DNA of 64,000 nt from Chamaecrista fasciculata (Eukaryota; Streptophyta; Magnoliopsida; Fabales; Fabaceae). Position 1 is the stretch's first letter. The number at the start of each line of letters is the position of its first letter. This document shows, piece after piece, positions 42,833-55,248 of the stretch. The notes under the pieces are model-generated. The model was not told the origin of the DNA. It made no database searches and saw only the letters and a list, made by a program, of their open reading frames with translations. Both the position numbers and the translations under genes were made by a program. Where the stretch lies: the NCBI GenBank assembly GCA_003254925.1, contig QANZ01028415.1, positions 162,892 through 226,891 on the forward strand, written 5' to 3'.

Positions 42833-45800
42833 ATGGACAGAAATAGAGAAGCCAGGAGGACGACGACTATGGCTGCCAATGGTTTAACAAGAAGGAGACA
42901 CAGGAGTAACAGTCTCAGAGACTCCCCAGGTTCTGAATTCCATCAGATCTAATCTGAAAATTTCACAGATATTGATTTTCTTGATTTCAAAGGGAACCAA
43001 CCCCCTTCTGCTGTTCGATGGTTTCTCATGCTTTTCATTTTTCTCCTTTCTTTTTTGTTATTGACTTGCAGAGGAAGACGGACCGGTGGAGCTTCAAGAG
43101 CCGTCCAGGCTTAGAGATCGAGGAGGGAGTGGCAAAAAGGATCGAGATCGTGAGAGGGATAGAGAAAGAGATAGAGAGCGCGAGAGAGATCGATCGGGTC
43201 GAAGCAAGAGGAGGAGAGGCGATAGATTGATCCACGGAAGCAATAGAGAAGATGGTGGAGAAGATAGTTCAGAGGAGAGTGTTAACGATGAAGAAGAGGA
43301 GGACGACGATGTTGGCGGTGCTTCAGTTCGAATGCTTCCGCTGAACCCGTCCTTGTCGTCGTCTTCGTCCTTGACAAACCATCATCGGAAGAGCATCCCT
43401 CAGGCCAAAGATTTTAGAACAGCGCCGACGTGGAAGGCCGCCGATGAGATGATTGGGGTGTCGGTGCCCAGGAAGGCTCGGTCAGGTAGAGTGCTGCGGA
43501 TTCGGAGTAATAGAATTGACTGATGAAATTGATGAACAAAATTTGGGATTTAACATCTTCTTCCTTGGTTTCTTTCTCTTATTAGCTTCAACGAAAAGGC
43601 TGCATGAATGCTGGTCTTCAAATGCTGGATTGATGGGAGACCAATTTCACCGGCAAGCTTCAACTTCCCCGGTTAGAACAAGTGTAGCAACAATGGGGCT
43701 TGGACCTTCTCCGTCCCCGGCTTCTCCGTCTTCATCGAATGCTTCAGTTCGGAAGAAATTAGTAAGTTGTATTTGTACGCATTGGTTTTTTGCCTGCTGT
43801 CTCGCTATTCATTGGCCTCGAGACTGATAAACTAACGAGTATTCATGCTGCTGCAGAAGCCAAATGGACCGAAGCTTCGACCCCCAAAGTCATCATCCAA
43901 ATCTTCTTCTGTTCAGGATGAGATCGAGATAGAAATAGCCGAAGTGTTGTACGGCATGATGAGACAGCCTCAAGGGATTTCTAAGCAAGAAGCGCTGGCG
44001 AACGATTTGTTGAAGTTCGACTCCAGAGATATAAATAAATCTTCCGGAGATGGCAAGTCCAGGGTATCCTCACCGATCTCAAATTCACAGTCCGCTCAGC
44101 CTCTCTCATCATCGCTTCCGCCCCAAATTTCCAGCACTTCCATAACTCCCTTACCTGCTGTTGGTGGGTTCTCTGAGTTTTCAAAGCTCAATCGTTCATT
44201 ATTATTATTCTTCTTCTTCTACATCTCTTGCTTATATTGGCTCAGCCAGAAACGGATGGGAAAGGGAAGAATATCCTTTTTCTTCCAGTCTTTCTACTGA
44301 TGAAACTTATCGACTTTCTCTCTCCTTTCTGCAGCAGCTCCCAAGAGGAAAAGACCGCGCCCTTTTAAGTATGAAGACGAAAATCCAACGAATTTGGCCG
44401 TCCGTAATAGCCCCATTTCATCAGCGACAAAGGCTGAGAGCGACCAGCCTTCGAAGGTCGAAGCTTGTTCCCCAAATTTCGATAAAAACGCAGTTTCTGC
44501 ATCTGAAAACGGCGGAGTGTCATATGATGTAGCCAATTCCCAAGTTGCTCCGGCGTTATCGGATCCTCAGCCGGAGTCAATTAAGTTGGAAAGCAACATG
44601 ACATCTGAACTCAAGCCGGTGTCCGAAGAATCAGAGAGGCAAGATCTGGGATTGAGTAAGGAGGAGCTTCAGTCTCCCAAGGAGGAATCTACTGTTCCAA
44701 AATTAGATGACGGGCGTGAGGATGTGAAAGCAACGAAAGTGTGAGCAGCCTAAACTTCGTTTGTTTTTGGTCCCACATCGGAGCTTTCAGTGGGTTTGCT
44801 CTGAATGTGAATGTTGATTTTCTTTTCTTTTTTTTTTTTTTTGATTTTTTCAGGAATCCTACCATGTTAGAAAGTGGTAACCAAAGAGAGAAACTTCAGA
44901 TCAATCTGATGGTGGGTTTTTGTTTTCCTTGCTCCGAGATCTACCTATTTTGAAATTCCAGCTTGCTTTGTTATATATATAATTTTTTTTTCCGGTGGGT
45001 CGTACAGGAACCACCACCTCCGATGAGATCTTCTCCAGAAACAGATGCAGATAATAATTTTGTAGCCGGTGGTTCGAAGCCCAGGGCTGTTGAAGCTGAA
45101 ATTGTGAGTGGTTCAGGCCTTTTATCATTCAATATTTATGCATTCTTGTGCTGCGGAAGGAGAACTGAATTTATTGGCTTTTGGTGCACGCAGGAAGCTA
45201 AGCCAATGATGAAGGAAGATGATAAATCCCTGAAAATGAGCAAGGATGAGGCAGTGACTGTTGAATATGAGAAGAGAGCGGTGGCGGAAGAAGCTGATAT
45301 CCAAAAGCAGGCCAATAATGTCCAAAAGGATAAAATTATTGACCTACAGATTGATTTAGAGAAGGTCGATAAAGATAGTGGCAACGGCAGTTTGGTTGGG
45401 AAGAAGCAGCAGCAGAACGTACAGAGGCTGCAGCAGCAACCCAACCCTGAGAAAGCTGGTATGTTTAATTGTATTATTCTATTTGTACTTTATCCCTGTA
45501 GTTGTCCGTCAGGGTCGCTTATCCTAGATATTTCTCTTCTTTCTCACAGTTCATTCCAGCACTGTGCCTCTGCCAATGTCTGTTCCCAATTGGCCTGGCG
45601 GGCTTCCTCCCATGGGGTATGGTTCGATTAATTCTCATTGATTTCTTCTTCTTGATGCTTATTAGTGGTATTTTTACTTTGTTTCTCTTCTATTGGAATA
45701 TGACTCTCTTCTCATCAACAGATATATGACTCCTCTACAAGGAGTTGTATCTATGGATGGGACGGCCGTATCTTCAGCAGCTATACCGGTATGTGTAAAT

Positions 45801-48800
45801 TTAAGTTCATATCTTTAGTAAAGGACAACTATGTAGTAAAGAAGCGATATTCAATTATCTGTTAATCATATATTTTGAAATTTGCAGTCGCCCCATCTAC
45901 TCTTTAATCAGCCTCGGCCTAAAAGATGTGCAACCCATTGCTACATTGCGCGTACTATATCGTATCACCAGCAAATTGCAAGAATGAATCCCTTCTGGCC
46001 AGCAGCAGCAGGATCTGCAACACTTTATGGCGCTAAGCCATGCAACCTCAATGTTGTACCCTCTACTGAATTGCAAAGTAATATGGTCAGCAGGGCTGTA
46101 AATTCTGCTCAAGACAAAGGCCACAGTCTTGCCATGTTTCCTGGTCATGTTGGGAAGGAAAAAAGCTCTCAGGCTGCAACTATGGAGAATGCACAGAGAA
46201 AGCAGATGTTGCTTCAACAAGCTCTGCCAGCAGGAGCACCAAGTAATATATTGGTATGATTTATTTTCTTTTCCACTGGTAGTTGTCTAAGTTAATTCTA
46301 ATTTTAATTTGGATGCCATATCCCTCTTTCCCCCCACTTCTTTTGTTATTATAATTTTTTCAATTAGTGCTTTGTCATTAATTACAGCATGGTCCTACTT
46401 TCATCATCCCACTGAACCAGCAGCAGCAAGCGGCTGCTGCAAGTGTTAGACCTGGATCTATGAAGTCATTACCTGCAGCTGCCAACGGGGTATCATCAGG
46501 TGCATCGAATTCAATCCCACCTAGCGCATCTGCTCCAGGGGCTGCTGCTGCTGCGCCAACAATGAGCTTCAGCTACCCAAATATGCCTGGCAATGAAACT
46601 CAGTACTTGGCCATTCTGCAGAATAATCCATATCCATTTCCTATACCAGCACATGTCGGTGGTCCACCTGCATACCGTGGAACTCATGCCCAACCTTTGC
46701 CGTTCTTCAATGGACCTTTCTACTCTTCCCAGATGATCCATCCTTCGCAGCTTCAACAGCAGCAGCAGCAGCTTCATGCTCAGTCACAGCAGAATCAACA
46801 GGGCCATCAAAATCCAAGTATGTCTAGTGGGTCTTCATCTTCCCAAAAGCATTTGCAGAATCAGCAACAAAAGCCCAATGCTGGTGGCTCAGGTGGCGCT
46901 GGAAGCTTGCAAGGTTTTCCTGCCTCTAAAAACCAGCCTTCACAACCACAGCAGTTGCAGCAGCAGCAGCAGCAGCAGAGGCAACATCTGTCTAACCACC
47001 ATGCTTCTCATCCTCCACGCCAAATAGAGTCTGAGATGTGCAGTGAAGATAGCCCCTCTACAGCAGATAGTCGGCTGTCTCGTGCTACTATCAGTATATA
47101 TGGACACAATTTTGCTATGCCAATGCAGCCACCTAATTTTGCAGTTATGACACCTGCAGCAATTGGTGGTGGTGCAGCTGGTTCTGGTGCAAATGGTAGT
47201 CACAGTGAAAAGAAGTCCCAGCATCAGCAAACCAGTACAAAGGCTGGAGTTGAAGCTTCTCAGGCATTTGCTATGTCATTTGCGTCTTTGAATGGTGCTA
47301 CTAGTGCCACTGGCCTTGACCTCTCATCTATAGCGCAGAATCATTCAATTATGCAGAGTCACAACTTTCAAGTACTGGCAACACAAGCTGCTCAGCAGAA
47401 GAAGAATTATCGTGTATCTGAAGAAGGGAAAGCTGCAGGCGATTCTTTGAACACAGATGAAGATAGAAAAGCAGTAGCAGGAAAAGTTCCAGCAACTGTG
47501 GGGCAATCCATTGCTTTTTCAAGGCCGGATGTGTCTGATCCCTCTGTATCTACAATAACTGGTAACTCTGTCCTAGATAGCTCAGCTCGAACTCTCAACC
47601 TTGGTTCTGCACCGTCCCGGGCTTCAGCTTCTATTATGCCTGCTGCCATTAATTCCAGTACAGTCAGTTCTCAGCAGCAGCTACAGCGGAACCACCAGCA
47701 GCAGCATCAAATAATTCAGGTTCAGAAACAGCATCAATATGCAGCAGCAGCAACAACAGTTCGGAGTAAGACACCCTCCACAAGTAATGTCAGTGCCTAC
47801 TCTGATCACCTTCCCAGTGCATCTTCGGTGGCTACCAAGTTTACTAGTGCCGGGTGTGCATATCCTCAAAACCTTGCACAAAACAGCAGCACTGCTGCTC
47901 AGTCACCTCAGTGGAAGAATTCTGTTAGGCCAACTACTTCTCAGTCTCCTTCTCATTCTATGGCCTCAGCACCACCGCCATCGGTCAAAACTGTTCCCCA
48001 GCAGCAGGCTCGCACCCAGCAATCTCACACACAAATATCTTTTTCTGCAAATCCAAAATCATCCACCACACCCCAAGTGCAAACTTCAGCTTCCACCCAT
48101 CCTCCATCTCCTCAAGTTATGGTTGGCTCGCCAACAAATTCCTCCATGTCCAAGAGTGCTGGTAGCCCAAAGACAACATCATCATCAACTGGCAATAAAG
48201 TTGGCCAGGCTTCTTCCTTATCAAATCAGCAACCGATGAGTTCTCAAGGGATGCCAAGTCGGAAGTCCTCACCTGTAGGTGGGAGGAATGTACCATCAAT
48301 CCTTGGTGTCCCCCAGTTGACTCCTTCTAGCACCGGTGTGAAACCCCAATTGCCACATCAGCAACAGCAGCAGATAATATCTAAGCAGTCATTACAGCAG
48401 GCACAATTGTTCTTCTCAAATGCTTACATGCATCCCCAAGCTTCACAACCAAATAGTTCAACACCTACAACTTCAGCTGCAAGTGGGTACTACCTCCAAC
48501 GGCGTGGCCCTGATAATCATATTCAGCAGCGACAGAGTTCGTCAGGCACTTCCTCAAATGGCATGTTGTCCTTGTGTCCAGCGGTTTCAGTTGTTAACAC
48601 CAGCTCTACTGATTCTTCAAAAGTTGCTGCTGCTGCTGCAAGCAATATGAAAGGTGGCGGTTTACCAACTCAAGGTTTCATGCATCCTGCCCACTTTGCT
48701 GCTGCACAATCTTCTGGAAATAATCACCAGTTTGTTCATGCTGGCTTCCCTTATGCTGTACCTGCTGCAGTTCAAGTGAAGCCAGCAGAGCAGAAACAAC

Positions 48801-48814
48801 CTGCAGGTGAGTGA
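42833..48814 (+). CDS. TIC: TIME FOR COFFEE (TIC) circadian clock regulator, 12 exons
   Basis: Exons: 42833-42929, 43072-43485, 43586-43761, 43857-44163, 44338-44740, 44854-44911, 45008-45103, 45194-45458, 45550-45616, 45722-45788, 45888-46253 and 46388-48814. They sum to 4743 nt (1580 aa), in the family's range. The start MDRNREARRTTTMAANGL and RRRHRSNSLRDSP is the typical TIC N-terminus. A KDRDRERDRERDRERERD charged stretch follows, then EIEIEIAEVLYGMMRQPQGI, PRPKRCATHCYIARTISYHQ and RMNPFWPAAAGSATLYG, all hallmark TIC segments. The large last exon is Gln- and Ser-rich with short poly-Gln tracts and ends QKQPAGE. TIC is a nuclear protein without known catalytic domains that sets clock amplitude and links it to metabolism, jasmonate and stress signalling. 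The gene is intact. Confidence 0.93.
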
Positions 48815-49240
48815 AATGATAATGCCTTGGTTGTTTTCGTAATGGCCTGTGCATATGGGGAACGAAGAGGACAAGTAAAATAGCAATCTGAGAAGGTTGA
48901 TCTTGAAGAAGTCCAATCAAAATTCTTTTTGTTCTTTCGAGAGGTGGTTGATGGTTGATGTGGGAAGTTGCTTTAGGATACATTCTTGTTGGCAGCATAG
49001 TACCAAAGGATGAAGAAAAATGGAGGAAAGGAAGGGCATCAGGAACCACCTTTACCTTCTCTGGGGAATGTAATGGAAATCTTCCTTCATTATCTTTCTC
49101 CTCTTAATTGTTCTCTTCTCATTTTGTTATTATTAGTTTTTGGTTTTTTAGACAGTTAGACTAGAAAGAGGAGCAGTAAACATCTTTTGACATATCTATG
49201 TGGTGGAGCATAAAATTATGTATCAGCCTAGCAGAATATA
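48815..49240 (+). other. TIC: TIC 3' UTR
   Basis: The region after the TIC stop shares a diverged copy at 20878-21110. It contains T-rich stretches and CTCTTAATTGTTCTCTTC. Conservation begins about 200 bp after the stop, so the breakpoint in the copy lies within the 3' UTR. Confidence 0.6.
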
Positions 49241-49299
49241 TAACAGTAATCCACGAAAAATTCAATTAGGGGTCCATTCCTGTTGTGATTTCTATGCAA

Positions 49300-52200
49300 T
49301 ACAATATTTTCTCCAAGAGTGAAGAGTGGTAGTAGAGGAATGCAAATAGACATCTGTGAATGCCTGAATAGAAACAATTGAGAATATAAGTGCCTTCCGA
49401 GAGGTAACTTGAATATTATATTGGCCGAGTGAGTAAAAATATGTTCACGCAGCAACAAGTGGAGGATAGATGAAGAGTAGCTAGCTAAAGGATATTCGAA
49501 ATCTTGAAAAAGCTTCGTTTCAGGAATCTTTGGCTGCTTCTGTTAATTTCTGGCCGCCAAGTTTGGTGTGGTCCAGATTATGTGGTTCTTTAAGATTTTT
49601 GCAACTTAGACATGTCTAGATAGTTTGTGATTTCTTTTAAAGGGTATTTTGAGCTAATCCTACTATAAATGAACGATTCAAAGTAAAAGTATAGTAATTC
49701 TGAGAAATGTTTCTTTCGATCCATACAATGTAACATAGTGATTGGTAAGTGTAGTGTACAAGTAAAGGGCGCTAGTCTTTATTGTTAGTATCTTTGACGT
49801 GGCGGATGTATATTCTGTAGATATTATTTTAGCTTTGTAGTTGATCATGATCTAAGCTATTATATTATTTATAGATTTATAACAATAATATTAAAATGGG
49901 AGTAAATAAGATACACGTTGATGTTGGTACTTGGGTTGTTTGTTGTTGGATACTTTTGATATTCGGATGGTGGTCCCCAGGAACAGAACAAAACAGGTTG
50001 GGCCCACCATGAAGTGATATTGATGAGATTGAGAAGAAGGAAGGAGCATCAATATCATCATTCATCACTTAACTCGAACATCATCTATATATAATATTGT
50101 GGGTGTGGGTCCTTGTTTTGAGGTCCTCATTCCCTATTCCCCACCTGTGAGGCTGTCAAACTCAAAACTAGAACCCTCACTACTCTTCCAACTTTATTAC
50201 TCAACACCCTTCAATTTTCAGTCAAAACTTTAACCAAAATGTTGCCCTCTCCATAATAGCTGTTCCCAACTCCTCTTCTTGTTATCCTTTCTGTGCTTCT
50301 TTTACTACAATATGGACCAGTTCAATTGCTTTCATTCGGTAAATATAAATACAAGTGTGTATGATAAACTTCTTAACTTTCTTGTGTTGATGTGGCCACT
50401 ATTGCTGGCATACCATCTAGTTAATTACTTTTATACAACTATATGTATTTTTTTCAATCATTTATATATAGTGACATTTAATGCTTCATATTTTGGTAGG
50501 TCTTTTAAATATGTTGTGCACCAAAAAGTTTAGGTTTAAACAACTTCATTATCAGTATTTGTAACATAGCTAAATTATTTTTCTCTTTGCCAAGCTTTAA
50601 TGTATTTAAAGTGGGATTGACAGTGACACATTTGTTTTAAGTATACTTTTTTAATTCATCAGCATAAAGGGAAAGGATCTACTTGCTTGCAGTGGTGAGA
50701 TGGCCGGTAAGCTTTTGCTTTTCTTTTTTTAAAGTGGGAAAGATTGAAAAATTGAATGGGAATTTCAGATTACAACCTTTTGGAGTGATTCATTCGTTCA
50801 CTTATCTATTACTTTTTTTAGAGGCTAAAATAATGTGAAGCAATGTAGATCTTCACTGGGTTCCCCTCTTGATGTACTGAAAAAGACAATATTTAGTGTC
50901 CTCTCTTCTTCCACCTAGAGAGGTAGAGGGACCCATGAATGAATGGAATCAATCAATTAATGGTATAAATATATATCCAGTTTACCAAATTGTGACTGCT
51001 AAAAGCTTAGCCTCTATCTGCCTTCAAACTTGAAAGTTGAAACCACATCCTCACTCACTCACCTCTCAACTCTTGTCTACTTATATCACTAATCCTACCA
51101 CAATTGACCCCACAACAAACTCCTCTTCTCTGCTACCTTTTCTATATATTTACTATTTACAATCTGTTCATTATTACCTTCCTCAACATCATTCACTTTG
51201 TCCCTCAAATATTTTACACAACATTCCATTTTAATCAGGTTTTAAATATATTTTCGTTAATTATTGTTGTTGAACAATGAAAGTGCAGGCAACTCCTTAA
51301 TTAATGTATCAAGAAAAAAACTAAGTAAATTCCATCTATAAAAAAAAAGGTAAATCAAATTTAAAAAAGAGTAAAGATTTTATATATTAAAGATATTTCT
51401 TAAATAAGATAAGGACCGACATAATTAGATGTTTAGATTAAATCTGCGTAAAAGTTTCCCATGTATCATATGCTAAACATTTCACTCACATAATAGGAAG
51501 AAAGGGAAACAATAATGATGTGGGGTTAGAATTTGTTAGTTCATTGTACCAAGAAGTTTCTTGGGACAAAGAAAATCAACCAAGGGGGAAATGGGTAGAA
51601 AATGGGGTAGTGGGTTCCTTCATTTTAAATCGTAGTTGGGTCCACATTTTCATATTATTGTGGTAACCCAACAATAACAAGCAACACCTCGTCCTAAAAT
51701 ATTTATAGTGCCATAAATTGGGTTGGTAAATGTGTTAATTAAGAAGATATAATATGTGGTTGACCATCTCTCTACAAGAGCATGTAATTAAGACTTATTT
51801 GACTTCAACTACAACTTCTTATCTTTCTAGTTTTTCTTTCAGAAGAGATTAAATTTTATATTTTTACCTGTCCCTTTTTGTCTTGTGCCCAAATTATTGA
51901 GAAGGCAGATTCAAATCTGAACAATCAATTTGTGAACTGAAATTAAGCTGAAGTTGAACCTCAAGTTCAGTTTTCTAATTAGCTCATCCTTTCCCTCCTC
52001 TTTATATTTCATGAGGCAAAATGATGAAAAAGAGAGGAGAGAGAGAGAGAGGATTTATTGGAATGAACACAAGTCAGAGCATCCATGGGAAAATTGAAGA
52101 CTCGGAAATAACAGGGAATTTAGGGGAACCCACCTCCAAGACTATTATTATATGGATTACTGAACATATGATTTCTTGGATGACCTTGAATTTCTGATAA

Positions 52201-53900
52201 AGAATATGCATAATATGTATGATTGAGTAGTGTGAGATTTCTGGGTGGAATCGGAAGTGGTTAAGCTGAATAGAGATGGCAGAATCAGTGAATCTAATTT
52301 GTGTGCCCTCCACCCAAAAAAGAAAATCAGAACCTGATTTTTACAAATGAAAATGAGGTACCTTTGGATGTGGTATTATTAACTCTTCTCTCCCACAAGC
52401 ACCAACCAAAGATACAAAAACAGAGAACAAGGGGCATTGAATAGAATCAGGAGAAGAAGCAGGAGCAATTTCATTCTTGACACATGATCTTGAATCTTGA
52501 TGCATTATTATCTGTTTCCTTCTGACTTTGATTTTCTCTTCTTTTCTTCCATCGTTTACAAAGGAGGAGGATAAGAATTAAGAAAGCATAAGAATGAATG
52601 AATGAATAGAGAAGGAAAAAACTCTCTACTCATACTCGAGTCATCTCAAGTGTATTTGAAAAGATAAGGGAAGCAAAGAAAAGAGTAAAGAGAAAGATGA
52701 TGGATGATGTATGGACTATGGACCAACGAGGAGATTTGCTTTCTTCAATGGACAACAATGACGTTACAAATTACAATACAAAATGGGGTTGGGGAAGTGG
52801 GACCCACTCTCTTGTTAGTTGGTACTTGCGTCTAAAGTTCCAGCTAAAACACCTCACATGATCCGTGGGAATAGGTTTTACGAAAAAAAAAAAAATTATC
52901 TAACATGCCGACACATTTTAAGATTTATTCTGATTGATTAATAGAGCATCTCATATTTTAAAATTTATAAAAATTTATTTAAAAGATAATTTTTAATGTT
53001 TGAAAACTCACTTGACCAATTAAAAAACATTAACATGCACCATTAGGGTAGGAGGACAAAAAAAAATCAGTGGGAATAGGAGCATCAGCATCCCACACAC
53101 ATTCTTAAAAAAAGTCGTCACTGTCCAAAAACAAAAGAAATTTTATTTATTTAAAAATAATAATGGTAAAGTTAGGAGATAATTTCAAAACCAAAATGGT
53201 GGGGCCCACTACCTGCGCTGATGGAATGCTGAGATTAAGGGATTGGTGGGTCCTACTGCTTCCCGCGTTTTTCGTCACTCACAGACAATGTTTTTTTTTT
53301 TTTGGTCCAAATCACAGACACGGTCTTGTTTGTCGCATTTACCACGCAATCACTCACTCCTTGTTTATTTTTTTGGTTTCCTTTACAGTTTCCCCTTCGC
53401 TTTCCCAGCACATCATATCCTAATTCTGCCATTAATAATAACTATTCATTAATAAATCAACCACGACAATCAACATATTCAAACTTCTGTACAAATATAT
53501 ATATTAATACAAAAATGTACATTTTTTTTTTAAAAAAATTAGAATCAGGAGTCCATATGAGATCCCTATAATTTCCAATCTTAGGTGTCAGGTTTTGATA
53601 GGCGAATGGGCATGACTTGATTGTAAGCACAATGGGAATGTAAGTAGTTGAGTGTGATTGAGTGAGAGAGTGTGTTCATCTTTTCAACTTAATACACCAA
53701 ATCACAACACCAGAAGATTCAAACCTGCATACTTTTACTCTCTATCAATCCATCACAAATTCATCCCTAAATTACGCCAACTTTTCTTGTGCCTACACTT
53801 ACTTTACATTACAAGACTTTCTCACACTCCATTATCCTACTTTTACGCCATTTTTAAGAAGGGTAATGCTGCAGAGAGAGAGAGAGTGCGGTAGTTTAAG
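49300..53900 (+). repeat. TIC-downstream region, copy 2 of the duplication
   Basis: This is collinear with 21190-26080. The most alike segments carry GATTCATTCGTTCACTTATC with CTTGATGTACTGAAAAAGAC (50785-50890), TTCTCTGCTACCTTTTCTAT (51128), and ATAAATTGGGTTGGT (51712). No coding exon or RNA fold is evident. It also contains a GA-rich run near 52035. Confidence 0.7.
52899..53049. mobile_element. Small MITE, copy 2
   Basis: This is related to 13792-13946. It shares TCTAACATG at the left, an ATTGATTAA stretch, GTTTGAAAACTCACTTGACC and ACATTAACATGCACC at the right, in the same order. It is absent from the paralogous region near 24.55 kb. Confidence 0.5.
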
Positions 53901-54377
53901 CTAATGAATTTCTATTTCTTTCTCTCTCCTCTATTTTCTTTTTTTTCTTTTTTTTTTTAATAATTTCTAGATCACTTTTTATTGAAATTCGTGCAGAATC
54001 AAGGCAAAATTTGTAAATAGCTTTGGCAATCCAAGTTTTTGTATCATTTCCCTTTTAGAGGCTAATCTTTGTGCTGATCCAATACGGATGGATATTGTTG
54101 AGTTCTATAAAAGTTTTTATTTATTTTTCTTCATCATCAAGCTTTTTTCTATTAGCTAAGGTAAAAGTAGTAGCTATGACTTCATTGTCTTGTGCTGACT
54201 TCTGCCAGGTTCATTTACTTCTCTGAACAAAAAAATGAACATTGAGATTGGTTAAGTCAGTTTAAGACACAAGTTGACCAGCTTCATCCACTTACCTCTA
54301 TTTTTCTTTCTGGTAAATTACCGTAAAGCATAAATAGGAAACAGTTAACTACGGCTGTGAAGACAAAATCTCAATTA

Positions 54378-54619
54378 CTCCCTCCGTTTATTCCAAAATA
54401 TCTGATGTTTTATAACTTCAAGAGAGCATTAATTATTCTTTTATCATTCTATCCCTATTAAATATAGTAGAGTCATAAATGAATAAACATTTTCCAAGTA
54501 ATTTAATAGGGATAGTTTAGTCTTTTTACCTCATTTTTGTCTTCATTCTAGGTGAGCTAATCATTTCCTTAGTTTGTGTGTATTTACCTTAAACATCAGA
54601 TATATAGGAACGGAGGAAG
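54378..54619. mobile_element. Stowaway-like MITE, copy 2
   Basis: The ends are CTCCCTCCGTTTATTCC with AAAATATCTGATGTTT, and the inverse AAACATCAGATATATAGGAA with CGGAGGAAG. TA lies on both sides. The interior shares CTATCCCTATTAAATA and GAGTCATAAATGAATAAA with copy 1 at 26498-26665, in opposite orientation. Confidence 0.8.
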
Positions 54620-54665
54620 TATTAAATAAGATGGCCTAAACTCATTAATCCAAGTCATGTAAATG

Positions 54666-54975
54666 CTATGAAACATAGACACTGACACGGACACGAGACA
54701 CGACACGGCGACACGATAAACTTTTAAAATTACGCAACACGACATGACATATATTTATATATAAAAATAATTAAATATTTATAATTTTTAATGAAAAATT
54801 TAAAAATTATAATATTTATTTATAATGTCATATCTATTATTATTTTATTTTTTTTGTCATGTTAAAGTAATAAAAATTGATTTATATTCTAAAATTTATG
54901 AATATATATCGTGTCGGTATCGTACGGGTGTCAGACACGGACACGCCCTCAAAATGAAGTGTCCATACTTCCTAG
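54666..54975. mobile_element. Non-autonomous element with 8-bp target duplication (hAT-like)
   Basis: The ends are CTATGAAACATAGACACTG and AAGTGTCCATACTTCCTAG, which are inverted repeats. The subterminal arms hold GACACGGACACG and CAGACACGGACACG. The 8-bp repeat TGTAAATG is exact at 54658-54665 and 54976-54983. Confidence 0.78.
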
Positions 54976-55248
54976 TGTAAATGTATTTTGTAGCATTTTT
55001 TTTGTCCACTTAAATTAAGCTTTCGCCACTTCTAGTCTTGTTTTATTAACAGATCATCACCTGTGTTTTATAGACCAAGTCCAAAACTTGGCCCATCATG
55101 GCATAGACTAAGATTGATTGATTTTACATTAATGCTGATAAAAATGTAACAAATACGAGAATGAATTTGCTGTGGAAGTGATCACTTGTCCACAAATTCC
55201 TATGGCTAAAAGCAGAATCACAGCTTAATTGCTAAACTGATGTGAGTA

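Noticed and set aside
43086-43235. Frame of alternating RDRERDRE as a separate arginine-rich gene
   Set aside because: It is exon 2 of TIC and fits the spliced reading frame.
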